In this document: positions 27,695-36,624 of the stretch, piece by piece
Numbering within the stretch: the first letter of the stretch is position 1
Layout of the letters: the number at the start of each line of letters is the position of its first letter
Source of the DNA: Comamonadaceae bacterium
Lineage (GTDB): Bacteria; Pseudomonadota; Gammaproteobacteria; Burkholderiales; Burkholderiaceae_C
NCBI GenBank assembly: GCA_947443645.1
Contig: CANEXF010000009.1
Location: 62,001-126,000 of the forward strand
Direction of reading: 5' to 3'
Length of the DNA stretch: 64,000 nt
Notes under the pieces: generated by a model
Seen by the model: the letters and a program-made list of their open reading frames with translations, nothing else
Told to the model about the DNA's origin: nothing
Databases searched by the model: none
Made by a program: the position numbers and the translations under genes

Positions 27695-28057
27695 TCAGGA
27701 TTTGTCCAAAAACTTGTCCCATGTTCCGATGTTGTGAACTTTCTTGTAGCCATTCTTCTTGAGCAAAAGTCTGGCCATTCCACTGCGTGTTCCGCTTGCA
27801 CAGCAAAGAACCACCGGCGAAGACTTTGGTATTTCACTTAGTCTGCGGCTCAACTCTGTAAGTGGAATATTTACAGTTCCCGGAGCGCTCCCGCTTGCAA
27901 ACTCGCTTGCCGACCTGACGTCGACAAGCATTGCCCCATTTTTCTTAAGTTGCGGCAGCATCGCGATGACTCTTTGTGAGTTCAAGCGCTTGTACGAGAA
28001 CCACAAAACCAGGACCAAGAATGGCCAATATTGTTCAAAAATATTTGTGAAATTCAT
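27695..28057 (-). CDS. Membrane-anchored rhodanese-like protein
   Basis: Protein of 120 aa with one N-terminal membrane helix (YWPFLVLVLWFSYK) and a single rhodanese domain. The active-site loop reads LCCASGTRS, so the sulfur-carrying Cys is present and the loop is of normal length. The domain start LVDVRSASEFASGSAPGTVNIPL is also typical. It would transfer sulfane sulfur or act as a thiol sensor at the membrane. It is visibly AT-richer than the surrounding genes, which suggests recent transfer, and lies 87 bases upstream of the exported His/Met-rich gene on the same strand. Confidence 0.9.
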   Translation of the reverse strand: MNFTNIFEQYWPFLVLVLWFSYKRLNSQRVIAMLPQLKKNGAMLVDVRSASEFASGSAPGTVNIPLTELSRRLSEIPKSSPVVLCCASGTRSGMARLLLKKNGYKKVHNIGTWDKFLDKS

Positions 28058-28394
28058 AGCAACTTTTTTAAGTCTGAGTTAGTGGGTTTTCAAACGGTGA
28101 CGGCACTTTTCGTCAACCTTGAATCATGATATCTACTGCGACTAAGAACAAAGGCCATACCAAGATGGCCCTTAGCTGGTGAAGCGTCTTTCAGGGGCGC
28201 TCTTTGTTTTGGCTTTGCCAAAAATCGTTTACGTATTATCCGAAGTCCTTGAGGCTAAAGGACTTTCTATTTTGTCCAGCCTGCGGGATGGTTTTCGGCC
28301 GTAATGCCATCGCTGCCCAAGACCTTGATGCGCTGTATCCCACTCCAACGCATGTCCAGCCCAAACCGCGCCGCAGTGAAGGTCCGGCCCGGCC
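28058..28394. other. AT-richer intergenic stretch with no recognised gene
   Basis: Upstream region of the rhodanese gene. It holds small hairpins, such as GGCCAT/ATGGCC at 28153-28170 and TTTTGGC/GCCAAAA at 28207-28223. A plus-strand frame (28204-28440) runs into the MFS gene and matches no family I know. I see no RNA gene. Confidence 0.6.
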
Positions 28395-29732
28395 TCAGAT
28401 ATGGAGGTCTGCGCCCCGGGTTTCAGGCAGGGAAAAATAGCCTGTGACCAGCGCGACGAGCAGCAGCGCTGCCGGATAGCACAGGCCCACCAAGGCGCTG
28501 CCGGACTTTTCTGCCACCAGCGTCACCATATAGGGCGAGAGGCCCCCTATCCAGCCCGCAGCCAGGTTGTGTGGCAACCCCACTGCGGTGTAGCGGGTAC
28601 GCGCAGTGAACAGCTCGGACAGCAAGGCGGTTTGCGGCCCGGTCACCAGCGCAACGGCCAGCACCGGGATCAGCAGCAGCAAAAAGATCAGCCACGGCTC
28701 ATGCGAAAACTGCTGCAGTCCGGCATACACCGGCAAGATGGACAGCGTGCCCAGCAACAAGCCGGCCAGCACCACAGGGCGCCGACCTATGCGGTCCGAC
28801 AGCGCGCCACAAGCATAGGTGAGCGGGAAAAGGCAAAGCGTGGCGGCCAAGGTGAGCCAGCCGACCAGCACCGGGTTCATTTTCACCACGGTTTTCAAAA
28901 AGACCGGCGCGTATACCTGCGAGCAAAAGAACAACAAACCACCGCCAGCCGAGATGCAAAAAAACAGCAAGGCCATGCGTGCCCGCGTTTGCCTGTCCGT
29001 CAGGCAGTCACGCAGCGGGGTGCTGCTCGTGTGGTGTTGCTGGCTCAGCTGCTCAAACACCGGGGACTCTTGAAGCGCAAGACGCGCCTTCACACTCGCC
29101 AGCAACAACAGGGCTGACAGCAGAAAAGGAATGCGCCAGCCCCAGCTTTTGAAATCGGCCTCGCTAAGCCAGGTCTGCAAGAGCACAAGCTGCAAGGTCG
29201 AGGCCAGAATGCCGAGACCGCCCATCCACTGCAGCACGCTGGTCATGGCGCCGCGCCGCTCGACCGGTGCGTGCTCGGCCAGATAGACATTGGCACCGCC
29301 TATCTCGCCGCCCATGGCCAAGCCCTGGATCAGCCTGAGCGCCAGCAGCATGCCGGTGGCGGCCCATCCCCACTGGGCATGCGTGGGCAGCAAGCCAACC
29401 GCAAAAGTGGCCAGGCCCATGATGCCAATCGTGGCGATGAACACCTTGCGCCGTCCATAGCGGTCACCAAAAGAGCCAAACAAAGCCGCGCCCAGGGGCC
29501 GCACCACAAGCCCCAAGCCAAAGGTGGCCAGGCTATAGAGCAGTCCAGCGACCGGGTCGTCCGTTGGAAAAAACAACACCGCGAAATGAACCGCAAGGGT
29601 CGCGAAAGTCAGAAAGTCGTACCACTCGATGAAGGTACCAAAACAGGCTGCCAACGCAACCTTTCTGTAAGCTACGGACTCGGCGTCAAAAAAGGACGGG
29701 GTGCTGGAGCGGGATGAGGAATTCGTGGGCAT
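28395..29732 (-). CDS. MFS transporter, metabolite:H+ symporter (MHS) family
   Basis: Twelve-helix inner-membrane transporter (445 aa). Family marks are GTFIEWYDFLTFATLAVHF near the N-terminus, RPLGAALFGSFGDRYGRRKVF (the MFS loop 2-3 motif), a LRLIQGLAMGGEIGGANVYLAEHAP block, and RIGRRPVVLAG in the second half. MHS members move organic acids, osmolytes or dicarboxylates with protons; the substrate cannot be told here. The ATG at 29732 is preferred over the open frame upstream because it yields the usual short polar N-terminus. No catabolic genes are adjacent. Confidence 0.88.
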   Translation of the reverse strand: MPTNSSSRSSTPSFFDAESVAYRKVALAACFGTFIEWYDFLTFATLAVHFAVLFFPTDDPVAGLLYSLATFGLGLVVRPLGAALFGSFGDRYGRRKVFIATIGIMGLATFAVGLLPTHAQWGWAATGMLLALRLIQGLAMGGEIGGANVYLAEHAPVERRGAMTSVLQWMGGLGILASTLQLVLLQTWLSEADFKSWGWRIPFLLSALLLLASVKARLALQESPVFEQLSQQHHTSSTPLRDCLTDRQTRARMALLFFCISAGGGLLFFCSQVYAPVFLKTVVKMNPVLVGWLTLAATLCLFPLTYACGALSDRIGRRPVVLAGLLLGTLSILPVYAGLQQFSHEPWLIFLLLLIPVLAVALVTGPQTALLSELFTARTRYTAVGLPHNLAAGWIGGLSPYMVTLVAEKSGSALVGLCYPAALLLVALVTGYFSLPETRGADLHI

Positions 29733-29798
29733 GCGCTCAAGTATCCGTGAACGCACAGATCTCATCGAGAAATACCTGCCCCAGCATCGGCAGCGGTA

Positions 29799-30692
29799 TC
29801 AGTCAAAGCAATAGCTGGCGGCCACCGCCTGACCCACTTTCAGGAGCTGGTCAGTGCCCGCCAGCACCACGGCGTTCATGCCAAAGCTGATCGCGCCATT
29901 GAGCCGCGCGTCCTGCCTGTAGGTCTGCAGCATGTCGCCGACCGCGCTGCTGCTGATGGCGGTGAGCGGGTCAATGTTCGGAATCGGGCAACGCGGGCAG
30001 GGTTTGACGGGCTGCAGGCGCACCTCACCTTGCCCGGTTGCAATGTCCAGCGGCCCCAGCCGGTCTTCATCGTGGGCCGCCCAATCGCTGCCGGCAAGAG
30101 CGCCGAGCACAATGTTCGGGCGAAAGCGCTCCATGCCAACCGCGGCTTGCCCGTTGGCCTGCAGTTTTTCGTTGAGCTGGTCTAGCGAGGCCTGGCTGAC
30201 CAACAGCAGCGGATAGCCGTCGCTGAACTGGTTCAGGGCCTCGAGCTCACCGGTCCATTGCCGGCTGCTGACGCGTTTGTGCTCCGGATCAAAGCGCACT
30301 AGGCGCGCCTGCATGCCCAGAAAATCGCTGAACCACTGCGCCGCGATCGCGCCCATGTCGAAGGCCGGCACCTCATCGCCCCAAACCCTCACCCGCAGCG
30401 GCGCCTCCACTTCATCAAGCTTGATGTGCAGGGCCAGCATGCCGGGCGCGCGCAAGACCATCTCGTAATGCTTGAGCTGGGGCCGTATCAAGGCCATGCG
30501 CGGCAGTTCGCGCTGGTTCAGGAATTCTCCCTGCGCGTTCACGACCATCCAGGCGCGGTCAAACTCCAGGCCAGTCTCGGTCAGCAAGGCCTCCTGGACC
30601 TCCACTCCGGCACAAGACTTGATCGGGTAGACAAAAAGTCTGGAAATCGCAAGCTGGACATGGGCCGAGTCGGCGCTGAATAATTGGCTCAC
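29799..30692 (-). CDS. MOSC domain-containing protein
   Basis: Protein of 297 aa with an N-terminal MOSC_N beta-barrel (ISRLFVYPIKSCAGVEV) and a C-terminal MOSC domain containing VKPCPRCPIPNIDP, whose Cys is the conserved residue linked to sulfur or molybdenum cofactor chemistry. Homologues include YcbX, which helps detoxify N-hydroxylated bases. No suitable ATG exists; I choose the GTG at 30692 (GTG AGC CAA), with AGGA about 11 bases upstream. Unlike YcbX there is no C-terminal ferredoxin domain. The gene is divergent from the UbiH-like gene. Confidence 0.85.
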   Translation of the reverse strand: MSQLFSADSAHVQLAISRLFVYPIKSCAGVEVQEALLTETGLEFDRAWMVVNAQGEFLNQRELPRMALIRPQLKHYEMVLRAPGMLALHIKLDEVEAPLRVRVWGDEVPAFDMGAIAAQWFSDFLGMQARLVRFDPEHKRVSSRQWTGELEALNQFSDGYPLLLVSQASLDQLNEKLQANGQAAVGMERFRPNIVLGALAGSDWAAHDEDRLGPLDIATGQGEVRLQPVKPCPRCPIPNIDPLTAISSSAVGDMLQTYRQDARLNGAISFGMNAVVLAGTDQLLKVGQAVAASYCFD

Positions 30693-30772
30693 TTGATGGC
30701 TATCCTGTTGGGTTGCTGGGGTCTGAAAATTCACAAACTGCGGCAATTTTGCGCCGCCTCCTAAAATGCGAC

Positions 30773-31903
30773 ATGTCCCAGCATTTTGATGTGTGTATTC
30801 GCGGCGACGGCGTGGTCGGTCGCACCTTGGCATTGTTGCTGGCGCGCGAACGTCTGCGCGTGGCCCTGGTGGCCAAGCCTTCGTCCCTTGAGACCGCGCC
30901 AACGGCCGCTGCCAGCACAAGCGATGTCCGGGCCTACGCGCTGAACAGCGCATCGAAAAATCTGCTTGAGAGCCTCAGAACCTGGCCAGATGAGGCGGCC
31001 GCAACACCGGTGCTTGAAATGCAGGTCTGGGACGCCGATGGCGCAGGCAGCGAGCCGCTGACCTTCAAGGCGCAAAGCCTCGCGCAGCCAGCGCTGGCCT
31101 GGATTGTCGATGTCCCCGCGCTTGAGCAGCAGCTGGGCCAGGCCATGCGCTACCAGGGCCTGATCGAGGTCGTGCAAGCACCCGTCAAGGCTGCATTGCA
31201 GGTGGTTTGCGAAGGCAAGCACAGCAGCAGTCGCCAGGCCTTTGGCGTCAGCTGGACCAGCAAGCCCTATGGTCAAAAAGCCATTGCGGCGCGGCTGCAC
31301 TCTGACCGGCCCCATCAAGGCGTGGCCAGGCAGTGGTTTGATAGCGGCGAAATACTCGCGCTTTTGCCCATATCGGGCGCCAGCGGGAACGCCCTTGCGC
31401 TGGTCTGGTCAGTCTCTACTGCGCGCGCTGAAGCGCTTGAAAAGCTTTCGCCAGATGATTTTTGCGCCGCCCTGCAAGCGGCCTGCGGCGACCAGCCCGG
31501 GCGCCTGACGCTGATCAGCGAACGCTCGAGCTGGCCCTTGACGCTGGCCAGCGCCAACCATTGGGTCGGTCCCGGCTGGGCACTGGCAGGCGACGCCGCC
31601 CACGCGGTGCATCCGCTGGCCGGTCAGGGTCTCAACCTCGGCCTGGCAGATGTGCTGGCACTGAGCGAAGTCATCAAGCAGCGTGAATACTGGCGCAGCT
31701 TGGGTGACGAGCGCTTGCTGCGCCGCTATGAACGGGCGCGCCGCGCGGATGTTGCTGCCATGAGCCGGGTCACGGATGGCTTGCATGGTTTGTTTTCGCA
31801 AACGGACGCGCGCTGGCAAGCCTTGCGCCACTGGGGCATGAAGAGTTTTGCGCACAGCGGCCCGCTCAAGGCCTGGCTGACACGCCGGGCTGCAGGTTTA
31901 TAA
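30773..31903 (+). CDS. UbiH/UbiF/COQ6 family FAD-dependent hydroxylase
   Basis: Flavoprotein monooxygenase (376 aa) likely to hydroxylate the aromatic ring of ubiquinone precursors. It has an N-terminal dinucleotide fold, here GDGVVGRTLALLLARE (family G-x-G-x-x-G with Asp at the second position), and the second FAD motif GDAAHAVHPLAGQGLNLGLAD. The start MSQHFDVCIRG aligns with family N-termini; 20 codons of upstream open frame are disfavoured. Which ring position it hydroxylates (UbiH, UbiF, UbiI type) cannot be decided by eye. Confidence 0.88.
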   Translation: MSQHFDVCIRGDGVVGRTLALLLARERLRVALVAKPSSLETAPTAAASTSDVRAYALNSASKNLLESLRTWPDEAAATPVLEMQVWDADGAGSEPLTFKAQSLAQPALAWIVDVPALEQQLGQAMRYQGLIEVVQAPVKAALQVVCEGKHSSSRQAFGVSWTSKPYGQKAIAARLHSDRPHQGVARQWFDSGEILALLPISGASGNALALVWSVSTARAEALEKLSPDDFCAALQAACGDQPGRLTLISERSSWPLTLASANHWVGPGWALAGDAAHAVHPLAGQGLNLGLADVLALSEVIKQREYWRSLGDERLLRRYERARRADVAAMSRVTDGLHGLFSQTDARWQALRHWGMKSFAHSGPLKAWLTRRAAGL

Positions 31904-31929
31904 ATTTTTTTACACGACGGGAACTGAGC

Positions 31930-32658
31930 ATGTCACCACTGAAATCAAGCTGGACCCTGGGCCTGCTGCTGCTGGGCCTGGCCACATTGAGTCCTGCAAG
32001 CGCCTGGGCGCAGGAATCAGCGATACGCAAAAACCTGGCCGACAGGCTGCCCGCGTTTTCAAAAATTGATGAGGTCAGCAAAACCCCCATGAACGGGCTG
32101 TACGAGGTCAGGGTCAATGACAGCGATATTTTCTACACCGATGCAGAAGGCAACTTCCTGCTGCAAGGCAACCTGATTGATACCCGGGCCAAGCGCAATT
32201 TGACTGAAGAACGCATGGACAAGCTCAATGCGATTGACTTTAGCGCCCTGCCCCTGAAAGACGCCTTCGCCGTGGTGCGCGGCAATGGCAAACGCAAGAT
32301 GGCGGTGTTCGAAGACCCCAACTGCGGCTACTGCAAGCGCTTTGAGCGCGACCTGCAAAAAGTCACGGACGTCACCGTGTACATGTTTTTGTTTCCCATC
32401 CTGAGCCCCGATTCAGGCGACAAGGCCAGGAACATCTGGTGCTCAAAGGACCGCGCCAAAGCCTGGCTTGACCTGATGGTCAAAGACCAGCCAGTGGCCA
32501 AAGCCAGCTGCGACGCCAGCACGCTGGAGCGCAACCTGGAATTCGGCCGCAAGCACAAGATCACCGGCACACCGACGGTCTTTTTTGTTGACGGCTCCCG
32601 GGTTCCCGGCGCCATCAGCGCGCAGCAGGTCGAAAAATTCCTGGCCGACGCGCGCTGA
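31930..32658 (+). CDS. dsbC: Thiol:disulfide isomerase DsbC
   Basis: Periplasmic disulfide isomerase (242 aa). A signal peptide with likely cleavage after SAWA (about residue 26) is followed by the DsbC dimerisation domain and a thioredoxin domain with the CGYC active site at about residues 132-135 (FEDPNCGYCKRFERDL) and a cis-Pro loop (ITGTPTVFFVDG). It would correct wrong disulfides with electrons from DsbD. It follows the UbiH-like gene by 26 bases. Confidence 0.94.
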   Translation: MSPLKSSWTLGLLLLGLATLSPASAWAQESAIRKNLADRLPAFSKIDEVSKTPMNGLYEVRVNDSDIFYTDAEGNFLLQGNLIDTRAKRNLTEERMDKLNAIDFSALPLKDAFAVVRGNGKRKMAVFEDPNCGYCKRFERDLQKVTDVTVYMFLFPILSPDSGDKARNIWCSKDRAKAWLDLMVKDQPVAKASCDASTLERNLEFGRKHKITGTPTVFFVDGSRVPGAISAQQVEKFLADAR

Positions 32659-32773
32659 TCGGCAGCGCAACAGCGCTTGACGCTTGACTTTCGACACATC
32701 GATTTGCAGACACCAAGGCCGCGCCCAGCGCAAGCCTGTCCACTTCAGACCAAAACAAAAACACAAAACCCGC

Positions 32774-33205
32774 ATGACGCCTTCGATTGAAAAAACCATA
32801 CAAAAACTGGGCTACGCTGGTTTGATTCCCTTTGCATTGCTGGCGCTGCTGATGTGGCTGGTTGACGAGGACCTTTTGCCTTTTGTCGCCGTGGCACTGG
32901 CCGGCTACGGCGCGGTAATCGTGTCTTTTCTGGGCGGCATCCACTGGGGTCTGGGCTTTGTGCGCGGCGACGACAGCGCGCGCCTGCATTTCGTCTGGGG
33001 CGTCGTGCCTTCGCTGCTGGCCTGGCTCAGCCTGCTGATGCCGCCGCATGCGGGTTTGCCGCTGATCGGACTGCTGCTGCTGGCCTGCTATGCGGTCGAC
33101 AGAAAGGTTTACCCGACCGCCGGTCTGGCGCAAGTCCTGCCCATGCGACTGCAACTGACGGTTGTGGCGACGCTGAGCTGCATGCTGGGCGCCGCTGCCA
33201 TCTGA
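32774..33205 (+). CDS. DUF3429 family membrane protein
   Basis: Protein of 143 aa with four or five hydrophobic helices. The text LGYAGLIPFALLALL, YGAVIVSFLGGIHWGLGF and WGVVPSLLAWLSLL is typical of DUF3429 (yeast/bacterial TMEM69-like) proteins. Function is unknown. The ATG at 32774 gives the family N-terminus; the open frame continues upstream without support. Confidence 0.8.
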   Translation: MTPSIEKTIQKLGYAGLIPFALLALLMWLVDEDLLPFVAVALAGYGAVIVSFLGGIHWGLGFVRGDDSARLHFVWGVVPSLLAWLSLLMPPHAGLPLIGLLLLACYAVDRKVYPTAGLAQVLPMRLQLTVVATLSCMLGAAAI

Positions 33206-33229
33206 TACCCCCCGTTTGAGAGCGAACGC

Positions 33230-35056
33230 ATGACCCACATTGCCCCCATCCACTACTGCGTGGAAATCGCCGACGCCAACGCCCACCTGTTCAGCGTCAC
33301 GCTGACGATTGCCCAGCCCTCGGCGCAGCAGCGTGTGTCGTTGCCGGTGTGGATTCCAGGCAGCTATCTGGTGCGCGAGTTTGCCAAAAACCTGTCTGGC
33401 CTGCAGGCGCGCCAAAGCCGCCGCCTGCTGAGCGTTGAGCAGCTGGACAAATGCAGCTGGCAGATCGCTTGCGCGCCGGACAAGCCGCTGGTCTTGCGCT
33501 ACCAGGTCTATGCCTGGGACAACTCGGTGCGCAGCGCCTGGCTGGACAGCACGCGCGGCTTTTTCAACAGCACCAGCGTCTGTCTACGGGTTGAAGGCCA
33601 GGACCAGTCACCACACGAGCTTGAGCTGCCAGCGGCCAAAGCCAGCGCCGGCTGGTCGGTGGCCACAGGACTGCCGCCGCAAAAAATAAACAAGCAGGGC
33701 TTCGGCAGCTATCTGGCCGCCAATTACGACGAACTGGTGGACTGCCCCGTCGAGATGGGCCTGTTCTGGAGTGGCAGCTTCAGCGCCTGCGGCGTAGCCC
33801 ACCGTTTTGTGGTGAGCGGCGCGCCACCCAGCTTTGATGGCGAGCTGCTGCTGGCCGACGTTAAAAAAATCTGCGAGACCCAGATCCGCTTTTGGCACGA
33901 GAGCCCGCGTGGCGCAAAAAAACCACCGTTTGCCAGCTACCTGTTCATGCTCAACGCGGTGGACGATGGTTATGGCGGACTGGAACACCGCAACTCCACC
34001 GCGCTGATCTGCAAGCGCCAGGACCTGCCGCGCCTGGCCGAAAGCCCGGCCAAACCCTTCAAGCCGACCGAGGGTTACATCACGCTGCGCGGCTTGATCA
34101 GCCACGAATACTTTCACAGCTGGAACGTCAAGCGGCTGCGCCCGGCAGAGTTCGAGCGCTACAACTACGCGCAGGAAAACCACACCCAACTGCTGTGGTT
34201 TTTTGAGGGCTTCACCAGCTACTACGACGACTTGCTGCTGCGCCGCGCAGGCCTGCTGGACAACGCCGGCTACCTCAAGCTGCTGAACAAAACCATCAAC
34301 CAGGTCATGCAGGCGCCGGGACGGCTGGTGCAGTCGGTGGCCGAGGCGAGTTTTGACGCCTGGGTCAAGTATTACCGACAGGACGAAAACACACCCAACG
34401 CCACGGTGAGCTACTACACCAAGGGCGCGCTGGTGGCACTGTGTCTGGACCTGACGCTGCGCGCTGAGCGCCAGGCTGGTGAGACCACCAGTCTGGACCA
34501 GGTGATGCGCGCGCTCTGGCTGCGCTGCAAGGCCGGCCCGATGCAAGAAGCCGATTTGGCCGCTGTGCTGCAGCGGCTGGGCAAACGCTCGTTTGCGCCC
34601 GAGCTGGCGCGCTGGGTGCACGGCCGGGACGAGCTGCCGCTCAAGGCCTTGCTGCAGCAGCAAGGCGTGGCCGTGCATGAAGACCCGGCGCAACTGGCGC
34701 AGTCTCTTGGCCTGCGGGTCAGCGAAAGCCAGAGCCTGCAGATCAAGACCGTGCTGCGCGGTGGCCCGGCCGAGAAAGCCGGCTTTGCCGCTGGCGATGA
34801 ATGGCTGGGCTTGGAGCCGGCCGGCAAGGCCGCTGCCGGTAGCTGGCGCATGAGCCGGCTCGACGACCTGCTGCTGTATGCCGGCAAGGCGAAAAAAGTC
34901 ATCGCTCTGGTTGCCCGAGACAAACGCCTGCTGCGGCTGGAGCTAGCCATACCGACGCCCGCCACCACCTGGCGCCTGACGGTGCAGGATGCGGACAAGG
35001 TTCAGCAGTGGCTAGCCCCTGTTGCCCCGCTTGCATCTGTTTCGCCTGCAAATTGA
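33230..35056 (+). CDS. M61 family metallopeptidase with PDZ domain
   Basis: Predicted zinc aminopeptidase related to glycyl aminopeptidase (608 aa). The zinc motif is [14 protein letters not shown] at about residue 292, with a downstream Glu-containing [16 protein letters not shown] ligand segment. The N-terminal beta domain ([20 protein letters not shown]) and a C-terminal PDZ-like region (about residues 480-560; [20 protein letters not shown]) fit the family. No signal peptide is seen, so it is probably cytoplasmic. Physiological substrates are unknown. Confidence 0.9.
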   Translation: MTHIAPIHYCVEIADANAHLFSVTLTIAQPSAQQRVSLPVWIPGSYLVREFAKNLSGLQARQSRRLLSVEQLDKCSWQIACAPDKPLVLRYQVYAWDNSVRSAWLDSTRGFFNSTSVCLRVEGQDQSPHELELPAAKASAGWSVATGLPPQKINKQGFGSYLAANYDELVDCPVEMGLFWSGSFSACGVAHRFVVSGAPPSFDGELLLADVKKICETQIRFWHESPRGAKKPPFASYLFMLNAVDDGYGGLEHRNSTALICKRQDLPRLAESPAKPFKPTEGYITLRGLISHEYFHSWNVKRLRPAEFERYNYAQENHTQLLWFFEGFTSYYDDLLLRRAGLLDNAGYLKLLNKTINQVMQAPGRLVQSVAEASFDAWVKYYRQDENTPNATVSYYTKGALVALCLDLTLRAERQAGETTSLDQVMRALWLRCKAGPMQEADLAAVLQRLGKRSFAPELARWVHGRDELPLKALLQQQGVAVHEDPAQLAQSLGLRVSESQSLQIKTVLRGGPAEKAGFAAGDEWLGLEPAGKAAAGSWRMSRLDDLLLYAGKAKKVIALVARDKRLLRLELAIPTPATTWRLTVQDADKVQQWLAPVAPLASVSPAN

Positions 35057-35082
35057 CATCAACCACCTCACGAGGACTTCCC

Positions 35083-35871
35083 ATGAGCTACAACATGATC
35101 TTGACCAGCACCCAGGGCCCTGACACACGTCAGGTCGGTATCATCACGCTGAACCGGCCCAAGCAGCTCAATGCGCTGAATGACCAGCTGATGGACGAGC
35201 TGGCCAGCGCGCTCAAGGCTTTTGATGCCGACGACAGCATTGGCTGCGTGATCCTGACCGGCAGCGAGAAAGCCTTTGCCGCCGGTGCCGACATTGGCGC
35301 CATGGCCGGCTACAGCTTTGCCGACGTCTACAACAAGGACTACATCACGCGCAACTGGGAACAGATTCGCGGCATACGCAAACCCGTGATTGCAGCGGTC
35401 AGCGGATTCGCGTTGGGCGGCGGTTGCGAGCTCGCCATGATGTGCGACTTCATCATCGCAGCCGACAACGCCAAGTTTGGCCAGCCTGAAATCAAGCTGG
35501 GCATCATTCCCGGCGCCGGTGGCACGCAGCGCCTGCCGCGCGCCGTTGGCAAGGCCAAGGCCATGGACCTGGCGCTGACCGGCCGCATGATGGATGCGCT
35601 TGAAGCAGAACGCGCAGGTCTGGTGAGCCGCGTGGTGCCACTGGACAAGCTAATGGACGAAGCGCTGGGTGCAGCACTGATGATTTGCAGCTACGGCCAG
35701 CCCAGCGTGATGGCGGCCAAGGAAGCCGTGAACCGGGCGTTTGAAAGCGGCCTGAGCGACGGCGTGATGTTCGAGCGGCGCCTGTTCCACGCGCTGTTTG
35801 CCACTGACGATCAGAAGGAAGGCATGGACGCTTTTGTGAACAAACGCAAAGCTGTATTCACACATCGTTGA
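35083..35871 (+). CDS. Enoyl-CoA hydratase
   Basis: Crotonase-fold enzyme of 262 aa expected to hydrate trans-2-enoyl-CoA in beta-oxidation. The oxyanion-hole segments are [12 protein letters not shown] and [17 protein letters not shown]. The two catalytic Glu positions appear in FALGGGCE and [20 protein letters not shown]. The ATG at 35083 has GAGGA about 9 bases upstream; 25 codons of earlier open frame overlap the M61 gene and are not needed. It could belong to short-chain, phenylacetate or butyrate metabolism; no partner genes are adjacent. Confidence 0.92.
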   Translation: MSYNMILTSTQGPDTRQVGIITLNRPKQLNALNDQLMDELASALKAFDADDSIGCVILTGSEKAFAAGADIGAMAGYSFADVYNKDYITRNWEQIRGIRKPVIAAVSGFALGGGCELAMMCDFIIAADNAKFGQPEIKLGIIPGAGGTQRLPRAVGKAKAMDLALTGRMMDALEAERAGLVSRVVPLDKLMDEALGAALMICSYGQPSVMAAKEAVNRAFESGLSDGVMFERRLFHALFATDDQKEGMDAFVNKRKAVFTHR

Positions 35872-35902
35872 GGTCTTTGCCGAAAACGCCGCGCCGAGTC
35901 GC

Positions 35903-35908
35903 TATAAT
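35903..35908 (+). promoter_or_regulatory. -10 element of the tRNA promoter
   Basis: A perfect TATAAT lies 11 bases before the tRNA 5' end. No strong -35 hexamer is visible at 16-18 bases upstream, so the rest of the promoter is uncertain. Confidence 0.6.
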
Positions 35909-35919
35909 GCGTGCCTAAC

Positions 35920-35996
35920 GGTGATATAGCTCAGTTGGTTAGAGCGCAGCATTCATAATGCTGATGTCGGTGGTTCAAATCCACCTATCACCACCA
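35920..35996 (+). tRNA. tRNA-Met (anticodon CAU)
   Basis: A 77-base cloverleaf: acceptor GGTGATA/TATCACC, D arm GCTC...GAGC, anticodon stem CAGCA/TGCTG with loop TTCATAA (anticodon CAT), T arm GGTGG-TTCAAAT-CCACC, discriminator A and encoded CCA. First base pair G-C rules out initiator tRNA, which normally has a 1-72 mismatch. Elongator Met is most likely; the lysidine-modified tRNA-Ile2 with the same CAU anticodon cannot be fully excluded. Confidence 0.93.
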
Positions 35997-36061
35997 CATT
36001 TTTGAAGCGGGGCTCAGACAACCCCCCTCTTCTGCCCCGTTACAGCCTCTGGACAAATACC

Positions 36062-36526
36062 ATGAACCGCTGCACACGTCGTCTGATGGCCACACTGCCC
36101 ACGCTACTCTTGCTGGCCGCATCGACAGGCCTGCTTGGTCTGCCTGTCCTGGCCCAGACCGAAGACAGCAAACCAGCAGTCCGGGAATTTCCCAAAGCCG
36201 CGCTCCGAGGCGAACTCATGGTGTTGATGACGCCCGAGATCACGCTGGACGGCAAGCCCGAGCGCCTCGCGCCAGGCGTGCGCATTCTCGATCCGCAGAA
36301 CCAGCTGGTGCTGTCAGCCACGCTGACCCAGCAGCCGCTGCTGGTCAACTACCTGCGCGACAACACCGGCCAGGTCCAGCAGGTCTGGCTACTCAGCAGC
36401 GAAGAAGCCCGGCTAAAACGCCCTGGCCAGAAGCGCAACAGTTTTTTCTTCGGTTCTGACACGGCCAGTACGCCTGCAGACGACGGCAAGACGCCCTACG
36501 ACCAGCTGCCGCGCTACCAGCGCTGA
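36062..36526 (+). CDS. Small exported protein of unknown function
   Basis: Protein of 154 aa with a clear signal peptide (RRLMATLPTLLLLAASTGLLGLPVLAQ; likely cleavage after VLAQ or nearby). The mature part contains LRGELMVLMTPEITLDGKPERLAPGVRI and LVNYLRDNTGQVQQVWLLSSEEA in pieces, followed by a basic and then low-complexity tail. I know homologues only as hypothetical proteins of Burkholderiales. It lies between the tRNA gene and miaB on the same strand. The ATG at 36062 is the one that starts the signal peptide. Confidence 0.75.
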   Translation: MNRCTRRLMATLPTLLLLAASTGLLGLPVLAQTEDSKPAVREFPKAALRGELMVLMTPEITLDGKPERLAPGVRILDPQNQLVLSATLTQQPLLVNYLRDNTGQVQQVWLLSSEEARLKRPGQKRNSFFFGSDTASTPADDGKTPYDQLPRYQR

Positions 36527-36568
36527 GGCGCACCAAGCCCCGCCAACAGCCGGGGATTTCAATCAAAA

Positions 36569-36608
36569 AGTAGCTGCAACCCAATAGAATCGGGCGTAAG
36601 CAGCTACT
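36569..36608. repeat. Short dispersed repeat forming a hairpin in the miaB leader
   Basis: AGTAGCTGC and GCAGCTACT form a perfect 9-bp stem around a 22-base loop, ending 16 bases before the miaB start. It is a member of the same repeat family as 25323 and 63598 and would be transcribed in the miaB 5' region. Confidence 0.75.
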
Positions 36609-36624
36609 GATTCAATAGCAAATC

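Noticed and set aside
28204-28440. Plus-strand frame with a C-x-x-C (FCPACG) start
   Set aside because: It resembles a zinc-ribbon only over a few residues and runs into the MFS gene in antisense; not enough to call a gene.
33608-34693. A 361-codon open frame antisense to the M61 peptidase gene
   Set aside because: No recognisable motifs; the sense strand has the zinc motif and PDZ domain.
35920-36061. tRNA gene as a phage or island attachment site
   Set aside because: No integrase and no repeat of the tRNA 3' end was seen nearby.
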